This document shows positions 1 through 10,706 of a stretch of DNA of 64,000 bases, one piece after another (position 1 is the first letter of the stretch; each line of letters begins with the position of its first letter). The position numbers and the translations under genes are program-made. The notes below the pieces were generated by a model. It saw nothing but the letters and a program-made list of their open reading frames with translations, made no database searches and was not told the DNA's origin. Source of the DNA: Gymnopilus junonius (Eukaryota > Basidiomycota > Agaricomycetes > Agaricales > Galerinaceae); NCBI GenBank assembly GCA_015501075.1, contig JADNYJ010000167.1, forward strand, positions 1 to 64,000, given 5' to 3'.

Positions 1-119
1 TCTCAGATAATTGAAAAACAGCTGACGTCTCTCTTTCGAATTTTAGCGCACTGAGATTCCTCGTTTACTAAATGCCGTTCCCCTGATGTACGTCTCTCTT
101 GTCTTCCAAGGGTATCTAG

Positions 120-377
120 GCTCTCCTGGAAGTTCCGATTGAGGAAGTGGCCACAGAGGAAGCAATAGGGCTCTCCTTTGCGAGGAATATCAAAACTTTG
201 AAGTACGTCGACGTTTGCAAGGAAATCAATTTACTCCAGGAACCCAAGACCTGGTGGAAAATTGTCCGCCTGGAACCTGACAGCGATAATGACTCAAAGG
301 ATGGAGTACGGCTGGAAGCTATGGATGAAGTTGAGGGCGAGATCCTAAGAGATAGGTATGATCAGGCAGCGTTATAA
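120..377 (+). CDS. 3' terminal exon of an unknown gene (partial)
   Basis: The open frame from about 120 to the TAA at 375-377 encodes about 85 residues. It is rich in charged residues and contains a Trp-Trp pair (KTWWKIV) and an acidic tail. A plausible 3' splice site (tatctag) lies just before 120, so this reads best as the last exon of a gene that begins before the window. An alternative is a short gene starting at the internal ATG at 147-149. I recognise no family. The codon choice and open frame make coding likely, but the function is unknown and the upstream exons cannot be seen. Confidence 0.4.
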   Translation, partial: ALLEVPIEEVATEEAIGLSFARNIKTLKYVDVCKEINLLQEPKTWWKIVRLEPDSDNDSKDGVRLEAMDEVEGEILRDRYDQAAL

Positions 378-1007
378 TATTAATAATGAAAGAATAAATC
401 GGTCTTTGAACCCAACCTGCTTCTTTCCATTCTCCAAAGATCCAGGTTTCAACAAGCCACTATTAGTCTTCAAAGATATATATGTACGATGGCTGTTTGA
501 CTTACTTAATCGATTCTCTGGATGATTGGCTTGGAGCCGAGTTGAGCTGTAAAGCTGCACAGTGGCACTGGTGCTCCTGTTGCGGGTACTCGACTTCATT
601 TACATTATAATCACCCCAGTACGAGTCACTACCTGCTACTGAGCTTTATTAGAATGGCCAGTGTAGCATCCATGATTTTAATTTTTGTTGACGCTGAAAT
701 TTGATTATTTTTGAGCGAGCCAACATTGACGGCAGTCGAGTACAAACCGAGTACGCGTAGGACTGCTATTTTTACCTCTAACCTTAGAGTGACTAATTAA
801 GCCGACTGCGTCGCTGCGACCTCCTCGATGAGCTTCAGGACAACAGACCCCAAGTGCCTCACGATTCACATCAGAACTTCGTACTCATCAACATCAACGC
901 CGAAGAGCCAACACCCAAAAAATTTTGTGTAAACCCCAATAAAACCCAAAGAAAATCATTTACTTGGAACCCTCTCTTACATGTGCGCGACATCATATAC
1001 AAATCAA
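378..1007. other. Intergenic, no gene seen
   Basis: About 630 bases between two convergent gene 3' ends. The reading frames here are short and lack family motifs or splice context. Nothing further is supported. Confidence 0.5.
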
Positions 1008-1627
1008 TTAGTACCTCTGCGAAAAGCTCTCTTCCTCGAGCTCAAGCTCCCTCGATTCCTGGGTAAGCTGGCAAGGAGTACACCAAAGGGCGGCGCAGCA
1101 GTCTCCGCACCCACTGCCTTTGATGTTGTACCTCCTGCGGACGTGACCGCGGTTGACCATCTGAGGTAACGAATGAATCAGCAGCAGTTCAGATAAGACG
1201 CATAAGCGAGGAATGACATACCTGGAAGATGAAATTGATACCGCAAAGGGTAGCCAATCCATGGGTGAAGCACGAGCCGGAGCATAAGGGTCCACCGGTG
1301 GGTGGGGCGTGCCTTGGCTGTTGAGGTGCTCATATCGGTGCTTGTTCTGGCCGTAGACGATACATGGGACGAAGGTGGCCATCATGCCTGTGAATCAGAA
1401 AAAAACAAACACACAAATCGTCAGCGATCTCGATCACTGTCATCGATGACACAGAAGAGGGCAAACGTACAAGTACCACATTCGCTCATGCAAGAGCACA
1501 TTCCATTGGACCACTCCCTTCCATCAGCATCAACAGGCATGTTCTTCGCATTGCGGTTTCCTCCACCACCGGGAGCGACGACCATTCCGTGGGTAGCGGA
1601 GGGTTGTTGTTGGTAAGATCGGGACAT
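1008..1627 (-). CDS. PLAC8-family Cys-rich protein (apparent one-base frameshift)
   Basis: Three exons on the minus strand: 1471-1627, 1222-1387 and 1008-1160, joined by GT-AG introns of 83 and 61 bp. The product (about 158 residues if in frame) has the fungal PLAC8/DUF614 layout: an ECGTC motif across intron 1, then PCIVYGQNKHR, then a CGDCC motif with CTPCQLTQESRELELEE near the C-terminus. PLAC8 proteins are small, often membrane-associated Cys-rich proteins; some act in cell-size control or metal handling, and the role here is not known. The summed exon length is 476, one short of a multiple of three. The frame before about 1300 (IVYGQNKHRYEHL) and the frame after it (GSCFTHGLATLCG) differ by one base, with the change near a C-rich run at about 1296-1306. 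The start at 1627 is the first ATG and precedes a Gln-rich N-terminus. Family assignment is firm; the frameshift may be an assembly error. Confidence 0.85.
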
Positions 1628-2832
1628 GATTATTTACTTGTAAAAAGATAGTTGACTAAGAAGATTGAAGTAGACTTGAACTCGACCGGCGAAGTTCAAT
1701 AGAGTTATGGGATGTGGTGGGCGACCTGACCTGCGCAGCAAGATAGAGGGAAAAAAGTGGGACTCCTGTCGACGTGGACTTTATACCCAACCACAGCCAC
1801 TTTGATGTCGCTTGGCGGAGTATGGATGGATAGGGTAAGCATGCGGACGAGAACGGGATTAGGCTGATGGGAACGAGATCAAACTTGGATTGGTACAGCC
1901 TCCTCTCCTCGTTGCATCCTCGCGGCTCCTCCTGTCTCCAGCGGTCTCCTCCTGTCTCCTCTGAGGCTCTGCGCTTATACATGTAATCCTGTACGGCCGT
2001 ATACGACTTCGACTCCATGTATTGTTGGATTTGCTATAATATATGCGCTACTGGGCGTATTCCGATGCCTCACAGCTTCTATTCAACGGGCAATGTTCGC
2101 CTATCGTACTACTGAGATTTGTTTGCCTGGTACTTTCCGGTCTGCAATCCGATGGACTATGATTATTGACGTGAACGTGCTGTAAAACTCTGATGCTCCT
2201 CTATCGCCCAAGCGCTCAAGGTTGGATAGCTCCTCGAGAGTTACCATTCAGCGCCTAACATATGACTGCTGTAGCAGTAAACTGGTCTCCAAATACTCTG
2301 GTCTAGCTGTACTTCTATTCCGGTCTTTGGGGTCTTCTGGTCAGTTTCTTAAATCAAAGCTCAAAGCCTAAAGATCGTTTACATTGTAGGCTAGCAGTCT
2401 TTTTTTGTCGGTATCACCCCCAGCCTTGGTCGCCTAGGATTTATTTAAGAATTTTTTAATGACAGAGCTTCCTCAAAGAGCATTTTTATGTCTTAGGTCA
2501 TATTCGGCTAAACTTACAACTTTTCTATTACTGTTGTTACTTAGCTCGTAGCTCATCCATTCAAAGCGTCCATATTCCTGTCGATATTTCTTATACAGGC
2601 TCGTTCTTTTTACGAATCTATCCAAACAGTCTCGAAATGAAAAGCGCGCTAGGAAAGAAGCAAGCCATTTAACATATTCTATTCCTGGTATCCAGCCCCT
2701 CGAAGTCTGCAATAAAAAGAATTCATTTGAGTAGTGAGTATTCATTCTCGATACTCCAGAGTATAGGCCATCTCCTCAAAATTACGTGCAATATGCGGTG
2801 CCTATGTATATTCCTTCATATGGGCCGAGCTA
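1628..2832. other. Upstream region of the PLAC8 gene and spacer, no confident gene
   Basis: About 1.2 kb between the PLAC8 start and the lipase 3' end. It presumably holds the PLAC8 promoter and leader. Minus-strand open frames at 1656-2018 and 2473-2745 show no known motif and no splice continuity with neighbours, so I do not call them genes. Confidence 0.4.
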
Positions 2833-4723
2833 TCAACTCTCATTCAGCCCCTCATAGAAGAAGAATATCAACTTTTCAATGTGTACGTGGTCAAAGACAT
2901 TTCCTTCCAAGATGTTCGGCACCGACTGGTTAGTGCATTGCGCGTCTTTGCTATCATCGTCTCCTAATACGTTTTCGAATTTATTCAGCTCTGGCCACAG
3001 AACACTGTCATTTTGGTACGCAGGGTGAGCACTTACCGGGGCATACGACTGCGTTTCCTGGAGAGAGAATATGAACTTCGCCGTGAGGATGTAAGTATCC
3101 CAGACTTTGCCATGGTACGATAGGGACAATATCTTGAGGTGATTATAATTCGATGAGTGTCTAAAGCTTCCAGCGATTATAGTTCCAACAAACGAACCTC
3201 TTTTGTTTTTTACTCGCATGAAGCTCGGGACCTACACATGGGACAATTCGATATGCTCCAGATTCCCTTTCAGGTGAAGAATTGATTCATACCTTTCCAT
3301 CAACCAGCTTCGCAAACGCAGCATTTCCTACTCGAGGAGTACCATACGTGACCCCTTTTACCGAAGCGCTCTTGGGAAGATTGAGCATCAGGAAAACCGT
3401 GTCGAGCTCAGCAAGAGCGCCGCCGAGCGAGTGACCAATCTAGAGTAAGCAACAGGTTACAGATGCAATATGATTATTTGACAAAGAAGGGTTGGATAAG
3501 GTGAACACAACACTGACGCCGGCGACGCTGTTCGTTTTCTTCGTTGACATCAACCTTTTAACCTCTGCTAAGATCTGATGGGCAGTTTTCGCATGTTCAT
3601 CTCTGAATCCTTGGTGTACTTGGATGCTGGCGGATGTACCGGGGAATAGAGCTGCGTCTAGGGCGCCCATTAGAAGGTCGATGTCAGTTAAATCGGCTTC
3701 CCTAAAGAGCACATGAAGTCATTGGTATTATTCTTGCCTACTGTCAACGAGGATTCGAGGAACCTGACATACAATTTGGTTGGATCGGTCCCTTGGTGCC
3801 CCACAATGATGCTTTTCTGTGATGGAGAGTAGCCCACAAAAACTGGAAAGCTTGTTAATGCAAACAAGTTCTGCAAATATATACATGTATATACCTACAT
3901 TGCTGGATAGTGTTCCCATCACCTCCGATGAGTGTTGGTCGGAAATCAGCATTCGCTTGGCAAGCCTCTGGTATCAAGTTTTCTAAACAAGTCACTTATT
4001 CAAGAAGTAACAAATAGTCATACCTCCACAAGACAATTTTTTGATTTTACCAGTCGGACAATACGCAGCCCGCGCAAACTGGGTAAACGGAGCCAGAGAA
4101 GTCAGTGCAGAAGCCGAGAGCGTCACCAACCCTGCTTGAGGAAGAGCGTTCCCTGATCCCTGGCCCGTAATCGCATCCCAAAGAGTCCTGCCTATGTCAG
4201 TAACACCCCGTATGCCGCTGTCAACGACGTTTTTGGCAGTGTTGTAGCCTTCTTTGGCTACGTTGGTGAGGGCTTTAGCTCCGCTTGCGATAACTCCCGC
4301 TGTGGTTTGTACGGCGCTTCCAAATGCATTTGCGGCGCCGTTGATGAAATCCGTTACTGGGTTCCTGGAGTTCGTGTTTATTAGATGACTAGCAAGGTAT
4401 ATGGCCAATCAACGAGAGGATAGGAGTAAAGGGAAAAAACAAACGTGGTTTGAAGGTCGCGGTCGTACAGAGTAGCTTCATCTATCGATTTTGTACCATA
4501 TGAATCGGGTGTAATCTGGCTTTTATACATCGCTCCGGGAAATGACCTGGGAAATATGTAGTTGGTAAATAGATTTTTCTTCTGCCAAAGGATAAGTAGC
4601 ATACGACACATCCCTTTGAGCTGTACCTAAGTAATGGGTTACTGGTGATGCGAAACTAGCCGAAAAAAAGGCAGTGATAATTGATAGTAAGAGTATTACT
4701 TGAAGATTAGCCAAGGACTTCAT
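2833..4723 (-). CDS. Secreted class 3 (alpha/beta hydrolase) lipase
   Basis: A multi-exon gene read from 4723 down to 2833. The N-terminus (MKSLANLQVILLLSII then a small-residue cleavage region) is a signal peptide. Successive exons give an Ala-rich stretch (FINGAANAFGSAVQ onward), then the lipase body: a KKLSCG segment, FVGYSPSQKSIIVGHQGTDP, EADLTDIDLLMG, VHQGFRDEHAKTA, the nucleophile elbow IGHSLGGAL at about 3400-3438, YGTPRVGN, and NKRDIVPIVP carrying the likely catalytic Asp. A C-terminal CTNQSVPNILEGN segment is followed by Asp-His, the likely catalytic His. This order matches fungal Lipase_3 (PF01764) triacylglycerol lipases or esterases. The protein is probably exported and acts on extracellular or vacuolar lipids. 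The Ala/Thr/Val-rich insert of about 60-70 residues between signal peptide and catalytic body is unusual. The first and last splice sites are uncertain; the family call is not. Confidence 0.88.
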
Positions 4724-5575
4724 GTTGACTTGAGAGATGGGGGATGCGCTCGTCAACTTGAAGTTTCTAGTTGCATGTACATAGCTACTAAATATTAATT
4801 CAATACCATTGAGACTGCACAAACTAAGATGAAAGAGTAGCATATAAAAAGCCACTTTCTTACACTATTTTAGTTCTAGTTGGCTCACATTTTTTCAATC
4901 ACTTTCATTTGAAAATTTAGTACTGAATACCGTGCTTGTTTAGCGTTGAGAGTTGAAATGACTTGTTTTCCCAGACTATTAACATGTTCGATCTTAGCGA
5001 GTGCTGGCAGGTCAGTATTTAGACGCGCGTGGCTGGTGGGGGCGTCGACAGTACGGACGCCACGCGTTTCGGCTAAGTCGGCGCGTGACCGATAGAAGCT
5101 GTTCCAAACAGCGCCAAAGTCGCGCCACACTATGGTCAGGTGGACTTGCAATCAACTTCAAATCACTGCTTCTTTTGCTTCTGCCTTTTGCGTTCACAAG
5201 CTTCAGATTGTGTAAAGTGTCTAGGATGCTACAATCAGCCACATATGTACTTCCTCAATCCAAGAAAACTAGGTACTTGACCATTTTGAAAGTATTGTCA
5301 ACCACTGTAAAAAGCCCAGAAAGGAAAGGAGACTTACGAAGGTCTGATCGAGTCCGGACCTTAAATTTACCCCACACTTTCCCCGCATTTGTCATTTGAG
5401 GCACCTGTTTCGAAGGAATCGAAGCCGCCTTTGGTCGTCTTTCCCACTCATATAAAGGGTCGAAAAGCCTTTTCTTCTCTTTCTTCAACCTTCCAGGAAG
5501 CCCCAGGTCACCTTGGACGCTTTCTAGACTCGAGATCTGTCTCTTCTCTCGGTATCTCATTCAACATCGTCTACT
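4724..5575. other. Divergent promoter region between lipase (-) and small Cys protein (+)
   Basis: About 850 bases separate two divergent starts. No coding frame here is supported. The right end carries a TATA box and a pyrimidine-rich leader for the + strand gene (see separate entry). Confidence 0.5.
5449..5457 (+). promoter_or_regulatory. TATA box of the small Cys-rich gene
   Basis: catataaag lies about 120 bases before the ATG at 5576 and is followed by a CT-rich leader (ttttcttctctttcttc), the usual layout of strongly expressed fungal genes. Confidence 0.5.
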
Positions 5576-6174
5576 ATGGCTGAGACTCAGGCCGCTCCAC
5601 CCGCCACTGTCGAGATCAACGACGCGATCTTCTGCACTCATTTCAAAGAAGTCGTACGTGTCTTGTTCTCCTGTTCTCCTTTCGCGCTCGCAGCAATCGC
5701 AATCTCTCACAAGAGGTTGCGTGCGGAGATCAGGGAGAATCGGTCTTGTTAGATTGTCTCACTAATGTGGTTTCTGATACAGTGTGCCGTGTGCCCCTTC
5801 GATGGCAGAGAGGAGAACGATTCATTCTTTGGGGTGGGTTCCTCCATCAGACTATCACAGGTCTTCACTCGTGTGAGAATGCGGGGATGCTGACCGGGTT
5901 TCATTGTTGTTTGATACATCGTTCTCTATCAGTTCGACTTTATTGATCGAGAAGGAATCGACTGCCCTCCTGCGACTCAGAACAAAGACGGTGTCTATCA
6001 GTGCAAGAAACACGGGTCTGCTTGTACGTCCTTATCCTTATTGCTCCCTTTCACATGCCTGAATTCGGTGTTCTTTTCTTCCCGTCGCTTAATACAGCTT
6101 GCAACCAATGCTATGGATGGAAGAAACAAATAACGAGAGCTCGTACAGCAGCCAAGAAAGCCGGGAAGAAGTAA
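5576..6174 (+). CDS. Small conserved Cys-rich protein, 98 residues, function unknown
   Basis: Four exons: 5576-5653, 5783-5833, 5933-6023 and 6098-6174, with clean GT-AG introns and a frame that closes on TAA at 6172-6174. The product begins MAETQAAPPATVEIND and has four or more Cys in a spaced pattern: FCTHF, CAVCPFDGREEND, DCPPAT, QCKKHG and SCNQCYGWKKQ. The C-terminus is basic (ARTAAKKAGKK). The paired CxxC and Cys/His groups could bind zinc, but I do not recognise a named domain. A TATA box and CT-rich leader upstream suggest active expression. Small proteins with this Cys pattern are common hypotheticals in agarics, so the gene model is well supported while the role is unknown. Confidence 0.75.
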
Positions 6175-6381
6175 ATTTCAATCGGGGGAAGGTGTGCACG
6201 GCGCGTAAAGAGCTACGCTATGATATGATATAGGAACAAATGTATGCATGTAAGAATTTCATCAGTGTCAAGACTGCGCATAAGGACCACTATGAGATGT
6301 TATACAATGGACTGTGATAATCGTGCGTGTTCAAAAGGGAAAAAAGTATAGAAGCTTCGAAAGTCCGAAAGTGAGCACCCG

Positions 6382-7719
6382 TTACGACTCCTGCTGTAAT
6401 TCCGGGGACACCTTTAGTTTTAACCCATCGACATCGTCGACGCGGGAGAAATATTGCCTATAGACTCCTGGAATGTCGAGTTTATCGAGTTGTGATCGGG
6501 TGACCTTGATGTTAAAAACAACACTCTGCAAGCAAGGAAACCCCCCGTCTGATAAGATTTTGTCGAGTCGTTCTAATTCGCTGCTCGGAATATTACCGCA
6601 AGAGCAGTGAGAAGTGGATATTACCAATTTTCTGAGGGCAGGAAGATTCTGATCTTCCAGTGCGGCTAATGCTCTCGACAAGGAACTCCAAGGATCATTA
6701 CGACACCTCACCGCAAAAGAAAGGGTGAGCGTCTGCAGGGTCGAACGATTTCCCAGTAAAAAGTCTGGGACACCTTTAAAATTTGAGGATCGGTCCACTG
6801 TAAAATCCAGATGAGGTGACGTTCAATATAGGGAAAGATATTAAATACCTTCAACATGGATTGAACTAATCGATGGCGCGAGTGCTTGAATTTGCTTCGC
6901 TTCTTGCAGATCCTGTTCCGCCGTGAATTTAACGGAGAGCTCCTGTAGAAACTGGAGGTCGAGAGGCGGGACTGAAGATGATCCCAGGGCTAGAAAATGT
7001 ATCCCGTCAATCGTTTTATGTTGCATTCGTCGTGGCCAAGACTCTTTCCCAACTTCATAGTTTCTAATTTGAATGACAGGAGCTGGAGAGGCGGTAGGTT
7101 TATCTGTAGGTTTTCCGATGGAAAGAGAAAGGGAAGAAGGGCCGTTCTCTGCTAGAACAAGCTCTTGACATCTGTTGGTAAAATATAAGATCGGGAAATT
7201 CGTCACTTCCTTGAGGTGTAGGGTCAAGAGCGATGGCTTTGCGACGGCATCTTGAACTGCCTTTGCAAACTTTTGTGCGCTTGAGCAAAGGAGATCGGAG
7301 CTCCAGTCGAATCCGGAGTAAAAAGATAAACGCAATTCTTGTAACCTCGGAAGAACGCTAATGATATCAGCTGCGGAGTCGAATGATTGAGAATGGCTTT
7401 GCTCATTGGACTGCGTCTCTTTTTTGTAAGTTAATGATCGAATATAATGCCGTATATGGGGCGAGCTCTCCAATATCTTCGCCAGGTGCCAAGTTCTGTT
7501 GTGATCCGGATTTGAATCAGAGCCGGAGTCAGAGTCAGAGTCGGAGAACGAGCTTTCCTCCTTGAGAGTAATAGACGAGAAGAGGCGTTCTTGACTGATC
7601 GGAAGGAAAGATTTGCAGGAGAGTCCAAGCGCGATCAATGAGCGCCGGTCAGCAGCGGAATCATCGAAGTATTGGGCAACGTTGAAGGTGATATCGTATG
7701 GAAGTTCAGGAGCTACCAT
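6382..7719 (-). CDS. F-box protein
   Basis: Two exons, 6849-7719 and 6382-6797, joined by a 51 bp intron (GTATTT...TTTACAG) that keeps the frame (VE then VDRSSNF). The N-terminus ELPYDITFNVAQYFDD...LGLSCKSFLPISQERLF is F-box-like (about residues 4-50). F-box proteins bind Skp1 and present substrates to SCF ubiquitin ligases. After it come an acidic Ser/Asp run (SDSDSDSGSDS) and a leucine-rich C-terminal half with repeated LPALRKLVIS and LQTLTLSF-type segments, consistent with irregular leucine-rich repeats. Total about 428 residues. I chose the ATG at 7719 since the F-box starts right after it; an upstream in-frame ATG at 7872 would add a non-conserved tail. Such F-box/LRR-like genes are greatly expanded in Agaricomycetes, so the substrate cannot be guessed. 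Confidence 0.8.
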
Positions 7720-8584
7720 GTCTGAGGGAGGGGGTGCTTGGGCAAGCAGCGAGGGGGCATGGAAGCCGATGAGACAATTTATGATGAATTGTAGCCGGCA
7801 AGCAAGTGCAGTGCAAGTCCGGTGCAGGTATAATATTAATCTCCTTCGACATGAACACAACCCACCTGACACAGCTGTAAGCCTGTGACACTCACTCGTG
7901 GCTTTCGCAAGACGTCATGATAAGCGCCCCCAATAGAGCTCGGCCATGTACCTATGCTCTGATGGCAAGGTGCGATCGATAAGGGTATAAAGGCTCTGCT
8001 TGGAATATCATACTCTCAAGTAATGCTATAAATTTCAAGAACGGACTGACGAGAAGTTCAATTTGCTCGAGTTGACTTTGCACACGTTCTTCCTTTGATA
8101 GCTCATCGATCTCGGTGCTTGGAGATTCATCGCCCTTTAGAAGTTAGCATGCTGTGGCCTCACCTGGTCCAGCCGAGCCCGGACATTATTCAACTTCTTG
8201 TTTTTAGCCTTCCAGGGTCTGGAGATCTGGACAAGGTCTGTGTGGGAGCAAAGGTGCGCATAGACGTGAGGCAGTGTTAGGATGATGTGAATCACTGCTC
8301 AGTGCTATTATGGTACAGGATGCACCGAAGACGTTAAACATCCAGTTGCATTGGAACGTATGTCTACTTATAAGACTATGTCTGGTGTTAAGCGCCGTTT
8401 TATTACAAAAGATCACAGGAGCGCAATCAATTCTTGGGTTCCGTGTAGTTTGTACAGATTGAGCATTGCAAAAGATAGAGAATGATTGGGAGTCAAAGGT
8501 ACGAATTTCAAGTAAAAAACAAACTAATAACTTGGACTTTAACAAACACTGTAGAAAACAATACGAAAGGCCAGCGGAAAGAGT
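7720..8584. other. Intergenic between F-box gene and tRNA-His
   Basis: About 860 bases. The left part must hold the F-box promoter. I see no other supported gene; the open frames here lack motifs. Confidence 0.45.
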
Positions 8585-8585
8585 G

Positions 8586-8591
8586 AAAAAA
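8586..8591 (-). terminator. Pol III terminator of tRNA-His
   Basis: Six consecutive A on the + strand (TTTTTT on the transcribed sense) lie about 20 bases past the tRNA 3' end, the usual RNA polymerase III stop signal. Confidence 0.65.
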
Positions 8592-8611
8592 TTATCCAAT
8601 TTCGCCCTCCA

Positions 8612-8692
8612 TGTCGGTAGCTGGAATCGAACCAGCGGCTCTTCGGAATGAGACACCACAACGAAGTGATTTAACCCCTAATCGATACCGAC
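8612..8692 (-). tRNA. tRNA-His (GUG) with a 9-base intron
   Basis: The minus strand folds as a full cloverleaf. The acceptor stem GTCGGTA pairs 7/7 with TACCGAC, the D arm is GATT-AGGGGTTA-AATC, the anticodon stem is CTTCG with CGAAG, and the T arm is GCTGG-TTCGATT-CCAGC. A73 is followed by no encoded CCA, as in eukaryotes. The anticodon loop reads TTGTGG, then nine extra bases TGTCTCATT, then C; removing the nine gives TTGTGGC with anticodon GTG. The insert sits after position 37, the canonical intron site. The B box GGTTCGATTCC is perfect and a T6 terminator follows. The intact helices make this a functional tRNA gene. Confidence 0.9.
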
Positions 8693-10706
8693 TATGTCTT
8701 CTAAGAAGGTAACCAAATCAAATGCGTTGAGAACGTCTCAACCCCTTAATACTCCATCTTACGAGAAGAAATCATCTGTTCCAACTCTGCGTAGGGTTTT
8801 ATAACGTTTCGGACCTTCGAGATCTCCAAGGGGTGACCGTTTCTGCCGTTTTGATGGGGTTTCGATGCCGTTCTTAGCGGCGTGGGGCTGTGTCTATTGT
8901 TAGAGATGGTAAGTTGCAATTCCTATTTCAATTTACATAGGACGATGTGCCGATATGACTGGGGACTTTACTGTCAAATCCTTTCTTCGGAGAAGAATGA
9001 ACCCAGGTCAACAAGACGCGTCGACGTCCCAGACGCGTCACATTCTGGTCACGTGCCTGGACAATTGATCTCGGCAAATTTCAGAATCCCGCGTGTCTTT
9101 GAACCACGCCACCACCAGCAGTTCGTCCATGTAATTCGCTCTAGTGGAATCTATTCGGCTTTATGGTACTCCTCAACTTCATAGCGTTTGGTATTGACAA
9201 TGCTCAACCGGTCGACTGCCTAGCCTGCACGAAGATTTCTCTCAACATGGACACTGTCTCTAGTGCCGCTAAGTCTCACCGATGTGTCGCCATTACCAAC
9301 TCAGTCGCACGATTAGGCTTTGGTCGTAAGCAGAAGAATCTTCCTAATCGTTGAGTTGATGCTGGTGTCATTTATAGGATATAACAATGTTATATATGTA
9401 GTCCAAGGTATACAACAAATATACACATCTACGAGTAGAAAGGAACTACGTTGCCGTCTTCTTTGCCTTTAAACGATTTATCAATCTGAAGGACAGTGGT
9501 CCTGACAAGGTGTTGCTTTGACAAGTTCCCCATGATTGTCATTTGCGTCGAAATGACATCGTGTTATCTCCTAGTACCACGAAGCTGAGCTCCATTGGTG
9601 ACTCTGGTTGGGGGCGCTGGTCTGATTACATTGGCAATGCCATGTTATCTGGTAGGATTTACGTTATTTTTTTCATTGACAAACATCCATTGAATTTGAT
9701 ACCAGCGTATATTTTCATATAAATTTCGACAGTCAGGCACAAGCACAACCTCACTTCTGTTCGATCACGCCCAGGCTTTAAAGTGACCGTGAACGCCAGA
9801 ACGCCTTGGAGGTGTTAGTTCAAGTTCAGCTTCTATCGAAGAATTCACGTCGCACCTTATTTGAAAACTGACGAGGTACACTTAATTAGATACTTTCCAA
9901 CGCCATTGACATTATCCTGTCTTTTCGCGTGTCAATCTGAATGTATGTGGACCATCAGAAATGGCAGGGTTCCATCCTTGACAAATATGTGATGCCTTCA
10001 ATAATTATCCTAGGATCCTCAGGAAGTCTGCATATCGGACGCACATCCCTTCACTGCCTCCGACGTTTTAGGTCCCACATACTCATCCATGTATCGGTCT
10101 ACTCTTATCTATTTTTCAATAGTTCACTGATTGAAATATCCTTTTTCATCACTAGCAGATATCTACAGATTCTTCATCTGGGCTCATCGTTTTGACTGCG
10201 TCACTTAACTTTCTGTTGTTCAACCTTCAGTCAAAGGATCTCTGACAGTCTTGAACTGGTCGAACCGTTTAAATCGGTAAGTAAGCAGTTCTTTTGGCTA
10301 CTCTTGATCCGCAGGACCATTCGGAAATTAACAAAGACTTTCACTTATGGTGACGAATGTGCACAAACTGACGCCGTTATGACTTCTGATTAAATTTCCG
10401 CTACTGATGGAGCTTATCTGGCGCGTTCTAACATCTCGTTCCCAAATAAAGGGGTATTAAGTGCGAGGCGATTAATCAAGGTGCAGAGGCCGAGCAATCC
10501 TTTTCTTTATGCATCAATTTTGAACTTGCGCCGCTCATCCTCCTGTTCAACCTAGAACGAGATAAATACGCTGTAAAGGCTGATCTATTAGTGTTCCCTT
10601 TCCTCTTTCCCCCCTAGTTTGCACGTTTTTTCGCCAACTTACCAACAGTTGATCTTTTCCGCTCCTGGTTTACGTCGCCCTTTGCATTCACTTTATCAAC
10701 CACAAT
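8693..10706. other. 2 kb intergenic stretch, no supported gene
   Basis: It lies between the tRNA and the kinase start. Several frames of 60-100 codons occur, for example at 8882-9184 and 9941-10195 (+), but none has a motif, a signal peptide or splice partners. The last 150 bases are CT-rich and probably form the kinase promoter and leader. Confidence 0.45.

Noticed and set aside
854..1169. Plus-strand frames over the PLAC8 3' end
   Set aside because: They lie opposite the PLAC8 exons, have no motif and are shadows of the real gene.
2473..2745. Minus-strand 90-codon frame rich in aromatic and charged residues
   Set aside because: No motif, no splice partners and no promoter context; it could be an old transposon scrap but nothing supports that.
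8882..10195. Several 60-100 codon plus-strand frames
   Set aside because: No domain, no signal peptide, no consistent splicing; length is within chance for this composition.
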